64,000 nt of DNA from assembly GCF_001424345.1 (NCBI RefSeq), contig NZ_LMPF01000025.1, forward strand, positions 1-64,000, written 5' to 3'. Below, in pieces: positions 17,730 to 25,923 of this stretch (the first letter of the stretch is position 1; each line of letters opens with the position of its first letter). The DNA is from Burkholderia sp. Leaf177. Lineage in GTDB: Bacteria; Pseudomonadota; Gammaproteobacteria; Burkholderiales; Burkholderiaceae. The notes beneath the pieces are model-generated. The model made no database searches. It was not told the DNA's origin and saw only the letters and a program-made list of their open reading frames with translations. Made by a program: the position numbers and the translations under genes.

Positions 17730-17929
17730 CTGGAACTCCCGAAAGTTTATTCCGCGCGTTCTATGCCCGCTTCAAGCGAGCGGCTGGAATCCACTATCGG
17801 CATCGCGCCGTTTCTTAGCAAGGCTAATAAGGAAATAACGGTTTATATATTTCTGCACAGTCGGATTTTCCGCAGTTGGAGCGCAACAAGTCGATGGCGT
17901 TATGAAACGCCCGCCGACCGCGTTTCTTT
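17730..17929 (-). promoter_or_regulatory. Probable promoter region of the nine-gene operon
   Basis: This 200-base gap is the only sizeable spacer upstream of the operon that reads leftwards from 17729. It contains an AT-rich segment around 17825-17860, whose minus strand includes TATATAAAC, a candidate -10 element. No convincing -35 could be fixed and no regulator gene is adjacent within the operon. Confidence 0.35.
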
Positions 17930-18976
17930 TTATTTCCCCTTGTCCTGCCCAAGCATCTTCTGCGCTTGCGCCGCGTTTTCTTTGCTTACGAGAATTGAAG
18001 GCACGTAGGTCGCGGGCGGTATCGTGCGATCACCGGCGAGATAACGCGCGACGCTATCAACGGCTGTCTTGCCGATCAGGTAAGGCTGTTGCGCGACCAC
18101 GGCCGCCGCGCTCGATTGCTCATCCTTCACGAGCATCACGGCCTCGGGACTTCCATCCACCCCATAAGTCCGGATCTCGCCGCGTTGCGCTGCATCTACG
18201 GCCTGGGTCGCGCCCACTTGCGGCCCGTCCCACGCAGCCCAGATTGCTTGCACGGTGCCCTTCGGATATGCATCGAGCAATCGCGCAATCTGCTCGCGCG
18301 CATTCTCCACCGTGTCCGGGATGACTTCATGCAACTCGGGCTGGATGATCGTGATCTTCGGATACCACTTCAGCACCGCGCGCAGCATCTCGTAGCGGAT
18401 TGCATCGACGGGCGTGTTATAGAAACCGTTGAACACGAGTATCTTTCCTTCGCCACGAAGATCGTTGACGAGCTTCAACGCCAGCTGCTCGCCAATATAA
18501 AAGTTATCCGATGTCGTCACGTTGATGCTGGACGGGCTGGCGGTATCGACGGTGAAAAGCGGGATACCCGCCTCACGGATTTTCTTGAGGTACGGTTCAA
18601 GTAGCGCCGCCGATCCAAGCTGTTCAATGATCGCGTCAGGCTTCTGTTCGATCAGTGCCTGCAACTGCGCTATCTGCTTACTGTCGTCGCGGCCTGCGTC
18701 CATGGGAATGGGCGTGCCGCCGAGCCTTTTGACTTCATCGATTTGTCCTTGATACGCCTTCAAATCCCAATAGTGTTCCGTACCGGCCACGCTGATGCCT
18801 ATCCGCTTGCCCTTGAGCGTAGGCGTGGTATTCGCATGCGCGATGGCGTCCGCGGACGGCGCTGCGATCGCAGCGCACGTCTGCAGAATGAGCAGCGTCG
18901 CGATAATAAATCCAGCCAGCGCGTTGCATCGTGGAAGCGTTGCGTTGGTCTTTGTAGTGCCGTGCTTGGTGACCAT
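17930..18976 (-). CDS. Orphan periplasmic sugar-binding protein (Peripl_BP_4 type)
   Basis: A 348-residue periplasmic binding protein of the ribose/TorT type. The N-terminus has a long basic stretch and a hydrophobic segment ending near AAIAAPSA, consistent with a signal peptide. The mature protein begins KGKRIGISVAGTEHYW and shows the repeated strand-helix pattern of type-I binding folds (DAIIEQLGS, PLFTVDTAS, VQAIWAAWDG, IRTYGVDGS). No ATPase or permease gene adjoins it, so it either feeds a transporter encoded elsewhere or serves a sensor, as TorT does. Ligand unknown. Confidence 0.8.
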   Translation of the reverse strand: MVTKHGTTKTNATLPRCNALAGFIIATLLILQTCAAIAAPSADAIAHANTTPTLKGKRIGISVAGTEHYWDLKAYQGQIDEVKRLGGTPIPMDAGRDDSKQIAQLQALIEQKPDAIIEQLGSAALLEPYLKKIREAGIPLFTVDTASPSSINVTTSDNFYIGEQLALKLVNDLRGEGKILVFNGFYNTPVDAIRYEMLRAVLKWYPKITIIQPELHEVIPDTVENAREQIARLLDAYPKGTVQAIWAAWDGPQVGATQAVDAAQRGEIRTYGVDGSPEAVMLVKDEQSSAAAVVAQQPYLIGKTAVDSVARYLAGDRTIPPATYVPSILVSKENAAQAQKMLGQDKGK

Positions 18977-19081
18977 GATGGATCGTGACGAAGCGTGATC
19001 GCGGAGTTAATGAAGGACATAAAAACCAGATCGTACGTCCTGGACACTCATTTTAGAGTCTTCACTAACTGCGGCCCACGT

Positions 19082-19993
19082 TCAACGAAACGCTCTCATC
19101 TGCGAGGACATCAACTGCAGCATCTTGTTCGATGCCACCGACAACTTTCGTCCCGCACGCGTGACGAGATGCGCCTCGGCTTTCTTCAGAATGGGATGAT
19201 CGATTTCGATGGCGAGCAGTTCACCCGCCACAAGCTCGGTCGTAACAGCAAACGCAGGCAATACCGCGAGGCCCAGGCCCGACTTTGCGAACTGCTTGAG
19301 GATGTTGATGGAATTGGTTGTGACGATGGGATCGAGCCTGACCTTCTCTGCAAACTCGACCGCCTGAAGCATCTGGCGCGTGCCGTAGGTCGCGTGTGTG
19401 GCCGCGAGCGGATAACCGGCCAGTTCCTTCACGCTCATGGTTTTTTGCTTGGTGGTACGAATGAAATTCGGATTGACGATTGCCATCATCGGTTGCTGCT
19501 TGATGGCACGCGATACGATTTTCGGTTCGGCCGGCGGGTTATACACAAGTCCAATCTCGCCTTCGTCTTCCGAGATCCGGCGCATGACATCGTTTGTGCT
19601 GCCCAGATCGAGATTGATCTTGATGCCCGGATAAAGCTTGCAGAAATGCTGCATGGGTCCGGCCAGAACGTCCGATACAAACCCTTCACCAAGCACCACG
19701 CCGACGGTCCCCGTTTTCAACCCGCGCAATTCCTGCAGACGGGAAATGAAGTCGTCCTTGTGCGCGAGCTGCTCGCGAAAATACTCGATCAGATATTGCC
19801 CGGCCTCCGTTGGCCGCACGCCACGTGCGTGCCGCTCGATCAGCGTGGCGTCCAGTTCCGTCTCGAGCAAGCCGATCTGCCGGCTCACGGCCGATGGCGC
19901 GACATCCAGCCAGTCGGCGGCAGCGCGGATCGTGCCGCAACGGACGGCTTCAAAAAAATAGACGATTCGGCTTTCGGTGAGGTTGTCGGCCAT
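19082..19993 (-). CDS. LysR-family transcriptional regulator
   Basis: A 303-residue LysR-type regulator. The winged helix-turn-helix occupies residues ~8-65 (TIRAAADWLDVAPSAVSRQI), followed by the effector-binding domain. I chose the ATG at 19993 because it places the DNA-binding domain at the usual distance from the start; the open frame extends to 20062. It is divergent from the hydroxyacid dehydrogenase gene at 20179, which it most likely controls together with the aldehyde dehydrogenase and membrane protein genes that follow. The inducer is unknown. Confidence 0.88.
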   Translation of the reverse strand: MADNLTESRIVYFFEAVRCGTIRAAADWLDVAPSAVSRQIGLLETELDATLIERHARGVRPTEAGQYLIEYFREQLAHKDDFISRLQELRGLKTGTVGVVLGEGFVSDVLAGPMQHFCKLYPGIKINLDLGSTNDVMRRISEDEGEIGLVYNPPAEPKIVSRAIKQQPMMAIVNPNFIRTTKQKTMSVKELAGYPLAATHATYGTRQMLQAVEFAEKVRLDPIVTTNSINILKQFAKSGLGLAVLPAFAVTTELVAGELLAIEIDHPILKKAEAHLVTRAGRKLSVASNKMLQLMSSQMRAFR

Positions 19994-20037
19994 GGCTCGG
20001 GTCTCGCGCGTGCTTGCGAATGGGTGGTCCGAAGAGT

Positions 20038-20054
20038 GTTCTAAAAATTGGAAC
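20038..20054. promoter_or_regulatory. Candidate LysR box, GTTC-N9-GAAC
   Basis: A perfect four-base inverted repeat, GTTC and GAAC separated by nine AT-rich bases, lies between the divergent LysR gene and its probable target. LysR proteins bind interrupted palindromes of the T-N11-A class, and this site contains TTC-N9-GAA. It sits 45 bases upstream of the regulator's start and 125 bases upstream of the dehydrogenase start. Confidence 0.5.
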
Positions 20055-20178
20055 GATTTCAATATTGGCGTTGATGGATTATAGGGTCTTGCGAGCCGAA
20101 GATAAGCATTCCAAACGCGCTCGCGACGGACAGACCTTTTCTTTCCGGCCGGCAGCGTATTCGCAATGGAGTGGATTT

Positions 20179-21048
20179 ATGCAGACGGTTGGGGTTATCG
20201 GATTAGGAAACATGGGGCGCGGCATGGCGCTTTCGCTCAAACGCGGTGGTTATGAAGTGCTCGGGTTCGACGCGGCGCCTGGCGTGGCAGCGGCGCTCGA
20301 AGCGCAAGGCGTCTCGCCGCGTACATCTGTTGCAGATATTGCGCGCGATGCCGATGTGCTCGTCTTGTCGCTGCCGACATCGGCGATCGTGGAAGAGGTC
20401 GTGCTCGGCGAAGGCGGTGTTGCGGCGCACGGAAAGGCGGGGCTCATTGTTGTCGATACCACCACGGCCGAGCCAAACAGCACACGCAAGGTTGCGGCCG
20501 CGTTGGCGGAGCTGAAGATCGGTTTCGTCGATGCTCCTGTGAGCGGCGGTCCGAAGGGCGCGGCGACGGCGACCATGACCATGGTCCTCGGCGGTTCCGA
20601 AGACGACGTCGCGGCAGTCGAGCCGATCCTTGCCGTGATGAGCGCGAAGCGCGTTCACGTTGGCCCCGTCGGCGCGGGCCACGTCACAAAGATCATCAAC
20701 AACTTGCTGACAGGCGTGCATCTGCTCGCAACGAGCGAAGCGGTGCGCGCGGCAAAAGCAGCAGGCGTCGATCCGCAGAAACTCGTCGAAGCGCTCAACG
20801 GCGGTTCCGGGCGCAACAGCGCGACGCTCACAAATTTCCCCACGTGGATCTTCACCGACACGTTCGATTCTGGTTTCACAATGAAACTGATGCGAAAGGA
20901 CGTGCGCCTCGCGATGGACTTGCTGCACGCTCAGGACATTGATGCACCCATTGCAGCCGAAGCCGGACGTCTCTGGGCGGAGAGCTCAAAGACGATCGGC
21001 GACGGCGAGGACTTCAATCGCATCGTGCAATTCATCGAAGAAAAGTAA
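20179..21048 (+). CDS. 3-hydroxyisobutyrate dehydrogenase-family oxidoreductase
   Basis: A 289-residue NAD(P)-dependent beta-hydroxyacid dehydrogenase. The Rossmann motif GLGNMGRGMA is at residues ~8-17, the substrate-binding DAPVSGGPKGA follows at ~123, and the catalytic lysine is in HVTKIINNLL. The family includes 3-hydroxyisobutyrate dehydrogenase and tartronate semialdehyde reductase; this one is not adjacent to mmsA, so its substrate is open. The ATG at 20179 is preceded by GGAGTGG; upstream in-frame starts run into the regulatory region. A 21-base gap to the aldehyde dehydrogenase suggests an operon. Confidence 0.85.
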   Translation: MQTVGVIGLGNMGRGMALSLKRGGYEVLGFDAAPGVAAALEAQGVSPRTSVADIARDADVLVLSLPTSAIVEEVVLGEGGVAAHGKAGLIVVDTTTAEPNSTRKVAAALAELKIGFVDAPVSGGPKGAATATMTMVLGGSEDDVAAVEPILAVMSAKRVHVGPVGAGHVTKIINNLLTGVHLLATSEAVRAAKAAGVDPQKLVEALNGGSGRNSATLTNFPTWIFTDTFDSGFTMKLMRKDVRLAMDLLHAQDIDAPIAAEAGRLWAESSKTIGDGEDFNRIVQFIEEK

Positions 21049-21069
21049 GCGAATTCTGGAGAAGCAAAA

Positions 21070-22581
21070 ATGGAAAACAACGCAGCAGAAAACCTGTTGG
21101 CAGCCTTCGCACATTTCTTTCCGAACGCGAAGACGATCGGATCGTACGTTGGTGGCGAGTTGATAGAAGGAACGGGCGAACCGATTCAGCTCTACGATGC
21201 CGCCACCGGCAAGCCGAGCCTTTCGTATAAAGATGGCGGCGCGGCTATCGTCGATATCGCGGCGGACGCCGCCCAGCGCGCGCAAAAACAATGGTGGGCA
21301 ATGACTCACGCTGCACGCGGCCGCGTGATGTTCGACATTGCCCGCGAGTTGCGACGCGATACCGAAAACCTCGCGCGTCTGGAATCGATGGGATCCGGAA
21401 AACCCATCCGCGATTGCCGTGGCGAAGTCGCGAAGGTCGCCGAGATGTTCGAGTATTACGGCGGCTGGGCAGACAAATTTTACGGCGATGTCATTCCCGT
21501 TCCAACGTCTCATCTGAACTACACGCGCCGCGAACCGGCGGGAACGGTCCTGCAGATAACGCCTTGGAACGCGCCGGTTTTCACATGCGGATGGCAACTT
21601 GCACCCGCTATTTGCATGGGCAATGCGGTATTGCTGAAGCCATCGGGGATGACGCCTTTCACGTCGCTCGTGGTCGCCATGCTCGCCGAAAAAGCGGGTG
21701 CACCGAAAGGCTTGATCAACGTCCTTGCAGGCCTCGGGCAGACGGTGGCGCAAGCTGCAATCGCCCACAAGGCCGTGAAGAAAGTCGTGTTCGTAGGTTC
21801 TCCGGCAACCGGCATTCGTATTGCCGAAGCCGCGGCGAAACGCGTGCTGCCGTGCGTGCTTGAACTCGGCGGCAAGTCGGCCAACATCATCTTCGCTGAT
21901 GCCAACCTGAAGCATGCCGCGCTCACCGCGCAAGCCGCGATCTTCGCCGGCGCGGGCCAGAGTTGCGTGGCGGGATCGCGTCTTCTCGTGCAACGCTCGG
22001 TCTATGACGAGTTTGTCGGCATGGTCGCGTCGGGCGCGCGCAAGATCAAGGTGGGTCTTCCGCTCGATGACGCCACTGAAGTCGGCCCCATCAACAACGT
22101 CACGCAATACAAGCACGTGATGAAGATGATCGCGAGCGGCATCGAGGCCGGCGCGACGCTCGCGGCGGGATCGGCGGAACAATTGGATGGCGGTTACTTT
22201 GTATCGCCGACAGTGCTGTCGAACGTAACGAACGAGATGGACGTCGCGCGCACCGAAATTTTCGGACCGGTGGTGGCCGCCATTCCATTCGATACGGAAG
22301 AGGAGGCGCTCGCCATTGCGAACGATACCGAGTTTGGTCTCGCGGGCGCGGTCTGGACGAATGACGTTGGCCGTGCTCATCGCGTGGCAGGTCAGGTCAA
22401 CGCCGGAACCTTCTGGATCAATGGCTATAAAACCATTAATGTCGCGTCTCCATTCGGCGGCTATGGTATGAGTGGATACGGCCGCTCGAGCGGCGTTGAA
22501 GCGTTGTATGAATACACGCAGACCAAGAGTGTCTGGGTTGAAACGGCTAAAGAACCCGCAACGACGTTTGGTTATCTATAG
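21070..22581 (+). CDS. Aldehyde dehydrogenase
   Basis: A 503-residue NAD(P)-dependent aldehyde dehydrogenase. Visible are the ITPWNAPVF cofactor segment, VFVGSPATG, the general-base glutamate in LELGGKS, the nucleophilic cysteine in GAGQSCVAGSR and the C-terminal NGYKTINVASPFGGYGMSGYGR. The length is typical. It follows a beta-hydroxyacid dehydrogenase, so a hydroxy-acid to semialdehyde to acid sequence is plausible, but substrate specificity cannot be read. GGAGAAG lies upstream of the start. Confidence 0.9.
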   Translation: MENNAAENLLAAFAHFFPNAKTIGSYVGGELIEGTGEPIQLYDAATGKPSLSYKDGGAAIVDIAADAAQRAQKQWWAMTHAARGRVMFDIARELRRDTENLARLESMGSGKPIRDCRGEVAKVAEMFEYYGGWADKFYGDVIPVPTSHLNYTRREPAGTVLQITPWNAPVFTCGWQLAPAICMGNAVLLKPSGMTPFTSLVVAMLAEKAGAPKGLINVLAGLGQTVAQAAIAHKAVKKVVFVGSPATGIRIAEAAAKRVLPCVLELGGKSANIIFADANLKHAALTAQAAIFAGAGQSCVAGSRLLVQRSVYDEFVGMVASGARKIKVGLPLDDATEVGPINNVTQYKHVMKMIASGIEAGATLAAGSAEQLDGGYFVSPTVLSNVTNEMDVARTEIFGPVVAAIPFDTEEEALAIANDTEFGLAGAVWTNDVGRAHRVAGQVNAGTFWINGYKTINVASPFGGYGMSGYGRSSGVEALYEYTQTKSVWVETAKEPATTFGYL

Positions 22582-22654
22582 CACTTTTATAAAACTACCT
22601 GTCCTTCGTCGCCGATAAAAACAAGCGAATACAGGGACCTAAAGGGAGCAACAC

Positions 22655-23998
22655 ATGGCAAGTACGTTGGCCGCGCAACAACGGGGCAGTGATGGCTTGA
22701 GGAGCGCGAAGCTCTTCTTTTATGCAGCAATCATCCTGCTCATTGCCGAATTCATCGGCTCGTTCACGTTCAAGGTCGGACCGGGAAAAGTCGTGTTGCT
22801 CCCGATGATCTGGGCGCTTCTTCTCGGTGCCGCTTTAGGTTTGGCAAGCGGCCGATGGAGCGGCGTTGCGCGGCTCGACGTCAAGACGCAATTCCTCGCG
22901 GCCGCCATTCTTCAGCCGGCGCTTTTATTGTTTGTCGCGAAGCTGGGTTTGCTGGTCGGTGGTGCGTTGCCCAAGCTCGTTGCATCCGGATGGGCGCTTG
23001 CGTTTCAGGAACTCGGCCATTTTGTCGGGACCATCCTGCTTGGCTTGCCGCTCGCATTGCTGCTCGGAATCAAGCGTGAGGCGATCGGCGCGACGTTTTC
23101 CGTGGGGCGTGAACCGAGCCTTGCGATCATCGGCGAAAAGTACGGCATGGACTCGCCAGAAGGGCGCGGCGTGCTCGCCGAGTATCTGACAGGGACGGTC
23201 TTCGGCGCGGTGTTCATCGCAATTCTTGCCGGCTTCGTTGCGAGCTTGAACATCTTCCATCCGCTCGCTTTGGCGATGGGTTCCGGCGTCGGATCGGGCA
23301 GCATGATGGCGGCGGCATCGGGCGCGATCGCCGCGCAGCAGACGCCCGAAATGGCGAAGGCCGTGCTGACGTTCGCTGCCGCGAGCAATCTGATCACCAC
23401 GACTATCGGCACGTACTTCACGCTCTTCATTTCGTTGCCGATGGCCGTGTGGGGTTATCGTATTCTCGAGCCGCTGATCGGGCGTACGAGCCGTGCATCC
23501 AACGCATCGCAGGCCATAGAAGACGACCGTCCGAAGCTCGGCGATGTCGAAACTGCTACGCCTGAACTGGGATATCGCGGCAAGCTGGTTGCGTGGGGCG
23601 TGACCGCGGTATTCGCGCTCGGTTGCGACTGGATCACGCACGGCACTACGCCGTTTTCAGGTTTCCCCGGCATGCTGATCATGGTGCTCGCGACCATTGT
23701 GGGCGACGCAATCTATACCTTCAGCGGGCGCAAGATTCCGGCGGTTTGCTGGGTCTCGATTGTTGCGATGTTCCTGACATCGCCGTGGTGCCCGTGGGCG
23801 TCGCAGATATCGGCGTATAGCGCGCAGAACGATTTCCTGAGCATCACCACACCCATGTTGACGTTCGCGGGTCTTTCCATCGCGAAGGATATTCCCGCGT
23901 TTCGCCGGCTGGGATGGCGCATCGTGCTGGTATCGTTCGTGGCGAATGCGGGCACGTTTTTAGGCGCTACTTTGGTGGCGCAGATATTTCATGTGTGA
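22655..23998 (+). CDS. DUF3100-type polytopic membrane protein, probable transporter
   Basis: A 447-residue integral membrane protein with roughly ten to eleven hydrophobic segments and a short hydrophilic loop of ~45 residues near residue 285-320. By recall it resembles the DUF3100 family, whose function is not established. Glycine- and serine-rich segments such as GSGVGSGSMMAAASGAIAA lie between membrane spans, a pattern seen in carriers. It follows the two dehydrogenases in the same direction, 73 bases after the aldehyde dehydrogenase. A carrier for the substrate of those enzymes is the simplest reading, but this is inference. Confidence 0.7.
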   Translation: MASTLAAQQRGSDGLRSAKLFFYAAIILLIAEFIGSFTFKVGPGKVVLLPMIWALLLGAALGLASGRWSGVARLDVKTQFLAAAILQPALLLFVAKLGLLVGGALPKLVASGWALAFQELGHFVGTILLGLPLALLLGIKREAIGATFSVGREPSLAIIGEKYGMDSPEGRGVLAEYLTGTVFGAVFIAILAGFVASLNIFHPLALAMGSGVGSGSMMAAASGAIAAQQTPEMAKAVLTFAAASNLITTTIGTYFTLFISLPMAVWGYRILEPLIGRTSRASNASQAIEDDRPKLGDVETATPELGYRGKLVAWGVTAVFALGCDWITHGTTPFSGFPGMLIMVLATIVGDAIYTFSGRKIPAVCWVSIVAMFLTSPWCPWASQISAYSAQNDFLSITTPMLTFAGLSIAKDIPAFRRLGWRIVLVSFVANAGTFLGATLVAQIFHV

Positions 23999-24014
23999 GC
24001 GGACATTGCGCGGT

Positions 24015-24956
24015 TTACGCCGGGGTTTTGAACTCCGGTAAAACCTCTGCCGCAAGCTCTTCGAGCATGTCGCGAGGCGTCCGTTTCGATGCCTGAAGGT
24101 TCAGCGTGATGTGATGCGTGCCGCTATCGCGCATCTTCTGCAGAATCCCGATGAGATCACTTCGCCCTGTCCTGTATCCCAGCGTTCTCGGCTCGGCGAT
24201 TTCGTTTTTATCGGCGGCGAGATCGAGGCCCATTGCCACGCCGAAGGCACGAAACTCGCCGGGCGCAACCCGGTCGACCGCCGTCCTCCACATGCTGTAT
24301 CGCGCGCGCTGCTTTTCCGGCTCGCGGTGATACGTCATCCAGCCGATCGAATTGCGCGCGATCCAGTCGACGCTCTGACCGCCCGATCCGACAGCGATCA
24401 TTGGAACGGGCGTTGGTGTCTTGGGCAGCAGAAAGAACTCCGGAGCGTCGGGCGGCGATTGATCAGGGATCACGCGCGCTTCGTGTTCAACCGCGGACGC
24501 GACCGTATCCCAGTTTCGCCGATATAGCTCGCGCCGCGCGTCTGCATCGACACCAAACGCCGCGTATTCATGCGGACGATCGCCGGAACCAAGGCCGAGG
24601 ATAAACCGGCCGCGACTCAGCGTATTCACCGATACCGCGCCCTTCGCAATATGCAGCGGATGCCGCAACGTCAGCACGATTGCGCCGCTTGCAAGCGCGA
24701 TATTCCTGGTGTGCGACGCCAGTGCGCCGAGAAAAACCCACGGATCCAGATGCCCGACCGGATCGGGATAGTCGTTGCTGTTCAAGGGCACATCGCGCAC
24801 CCAAAGCGCGGCGAAGCCGAGCTTATCGGCGAGTTTGGCCAGCTCGATCTGTTCGCCGAAGTCGGCGACGGCATTGCCCGATGGCAGCATCGGCAACGTC
24901 AAGCCAACCGAAAGCCGGCCTTCGGTGAACACGCTGTGTTGAATCAGATCTGGCAT
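24015..24956 (-). CDS. LLM-class flavin-dependent oxidoreductase
   Basis: A 313-residue protein of the bacterial luciferase-like superfamily, which uses reduced F420 or FMN. The motif LGLGSGDRPHEYAAFGVD and the N-terminal AKLADKLGFAALWVRDVP are typical, as is GHLDPWVFLGALASHT. Start: ATG 24956 has GGAG at the right distance, whereas the GTG at 24962 would overlap that site. It converges on the membrane protein gene, with 16 bases between stops, and is divergent from the rhamnose locus. The substrate is unknown. Confidence 0.82.
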   Translation of the reverse strand: MPDLIQHSVFTEGRLSVGLTLPMLPSGNAVADFGEQIELAKLADKLGFAALWVRDVPLNSNDYPDPVGHLDPWVFLGALASHTRNIALASGAIVLTLRHPLHIAKGAVSVNTLSRGRFILGLGSGDRPHEYAAFGVDADARRELYRRNWDTVASAVEHEARVIPDQSPPDAPEFFLLPKTPTPVPMIAVGSGGQSVDWIARNSIGWMTYHREPEKQRARYSMWRTAVDRVAPGEFRAFGVAMGLDLAADKNEIAEPRTLGYRTGRSDLIGILQKMRDSGTHHITLNLQASKRTPRDMLEELAAEVLPEFKTPA

Positions 24957-25040
24957 TGCCACTCCACATATTGGAACACTCGCGAAATGCTATCACTGCA
25001 CAGCGATCCGGTTTCGCTATCGCATCATCGAATACTCGGA

Positions 25041-25069
25041 TTGTTCGGCTATGACTTGGCCTTTATAGT
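25041..25069 (+). promoter_or_regulatory. Candidate sigma-70 promoter of the rhamnose locus
   Basis: TTGTTC (25041-25046) and TATAGT (25064-25069) are separated by exactly 17 bases, with a strong -10 and a weak -35. The site lies 40 bases upstream of the first gene of the plus-strand set. A weak -35 is usual for activator-dependent promoters. Confidence 0.45.
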
Positions 25070-25108
25070 GCTTCCATCAGCAGAATATATCCAACACAAG
25101 GAGACACG

Positions 25109-25861
25109 ATGAACCAGATCGATCTGGCCGGACGGAGCGTGGTGATCACCGGCGGCGCGCGCGGTATCGGTTATGCGGTAGCGCAACGGGCGTTGGCTTC
25201 GGGCGCGGAAGTCGCGCTGTGGGACATCGATTCCGAGCGGCTCGAACGCGCGCGCGGCGAATTATCGAAGGACGGAAAGGTCAGCGTTGCCGTGGTCGAA
25301 CTGACCGAGGAAGCGTCGGTTGAACAGGCTGTCCAGCAAACGCTGGAAGCACATCGCAAGATCGACGTGCTGATCAATTGCGCCGGCATCACGGGCGGCA
25401 ACGGCACGACGTGGGAGCTTGCGCCCGATGTCTGGCGTCGTGTAATCGATGTAAACCTGATCGGCCCGTACCTCACATGCCGCGCAATCGTGCCGCATAT
25501 GCTGAAGGAAGGGTATGGGCGCATCGTGAATATTGCGTCGGTGGCCGGCAAGGAAGGCAACCCGAATGCATCGCACTATAGTGCTTCGAAAGCGGGTCTG
25601 ATAGGACTGACCAAGTCGCTCGGCAAGGAACTCGCCACGCGCGGCATTCTGGTGAATGCAGTCACGCCGGCCGCCGCGAAAACCGAAATTTTCGATTCTA
25701 TGTCGCAGCAGCACATCGACTACATGCTCTCCAAGATTCCGATGAACCGTTTCCTTCTGCCGGAAGAAGCGGCGTCGCTGATCCTGTGGCTGAGCTCCGA
25801 AGATTGTGCTTTCAGCACGGCTTCCGTGTTCGATTTATCCGGTGGCCGCGCGACTTATTAA
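25109..25861 (+). CDS. SDR dehydrogenase, probable 2-keto-3-deoxy-L-rhamnonate dehydrogenase
   Basis: A 250-residue classical SDR: TGGARGIG at residues ~13-20, NCAG at ~90, the catalytic YSASK at ~153, and a distinctive end, FDLSGGRATY. Position at the head of the L-rhamnose locus and similarity by recall to L-2-keto-3-deoxyrhamnonate/fuconate 4-dehydrogenases suggest it oxidises the product of the dehydratase encoded at 27271. AAGGAG lies just before the ATG, in a leader (AAGGAGACACG) like that of other genes in this locus. Family certain; substrate inferred from context. Confidence 0.72.
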   Translation: MNQIDLAGRSVVITGGARGIGYAVAQRALASGAEVALWDIDSERLERARGELSKDGKVSVAVVELTEEASVEQAVQQTLEAHRKIDVLINCAGITGGNGTTWELAPDVWRRVIDVNLIGPYLTCRAIVPHMLKEGYGRIVNIASVAGKEGNPNASHYSASKAGLIGLTKSLGKELATRGILVNAVTPAAAKTEIFDSMSQQHIDYMLSKIPMNRFLLPEEAASLILWLSSEDCAFSTASVFDLSGGRATY

Positions 25862-25923
25862 AGCGCACTGCTTCACGCGGGCCAGGCCCGCAATGTCACC
25901 AATAACAATATCCGGAGACACGC

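Noticed and set aside
20986..22380. A 464-residue minus-strand open frame opposite the aldehyde dehydrogenase gene
   Set aside because: It is a shadow of a GC-rich gene: Arg/His-rich composition, no domain, and the plus-strand frame is a clear enzyme. The same holds for long frames opposite garD, ftsI, zwf and the GH15 gene.
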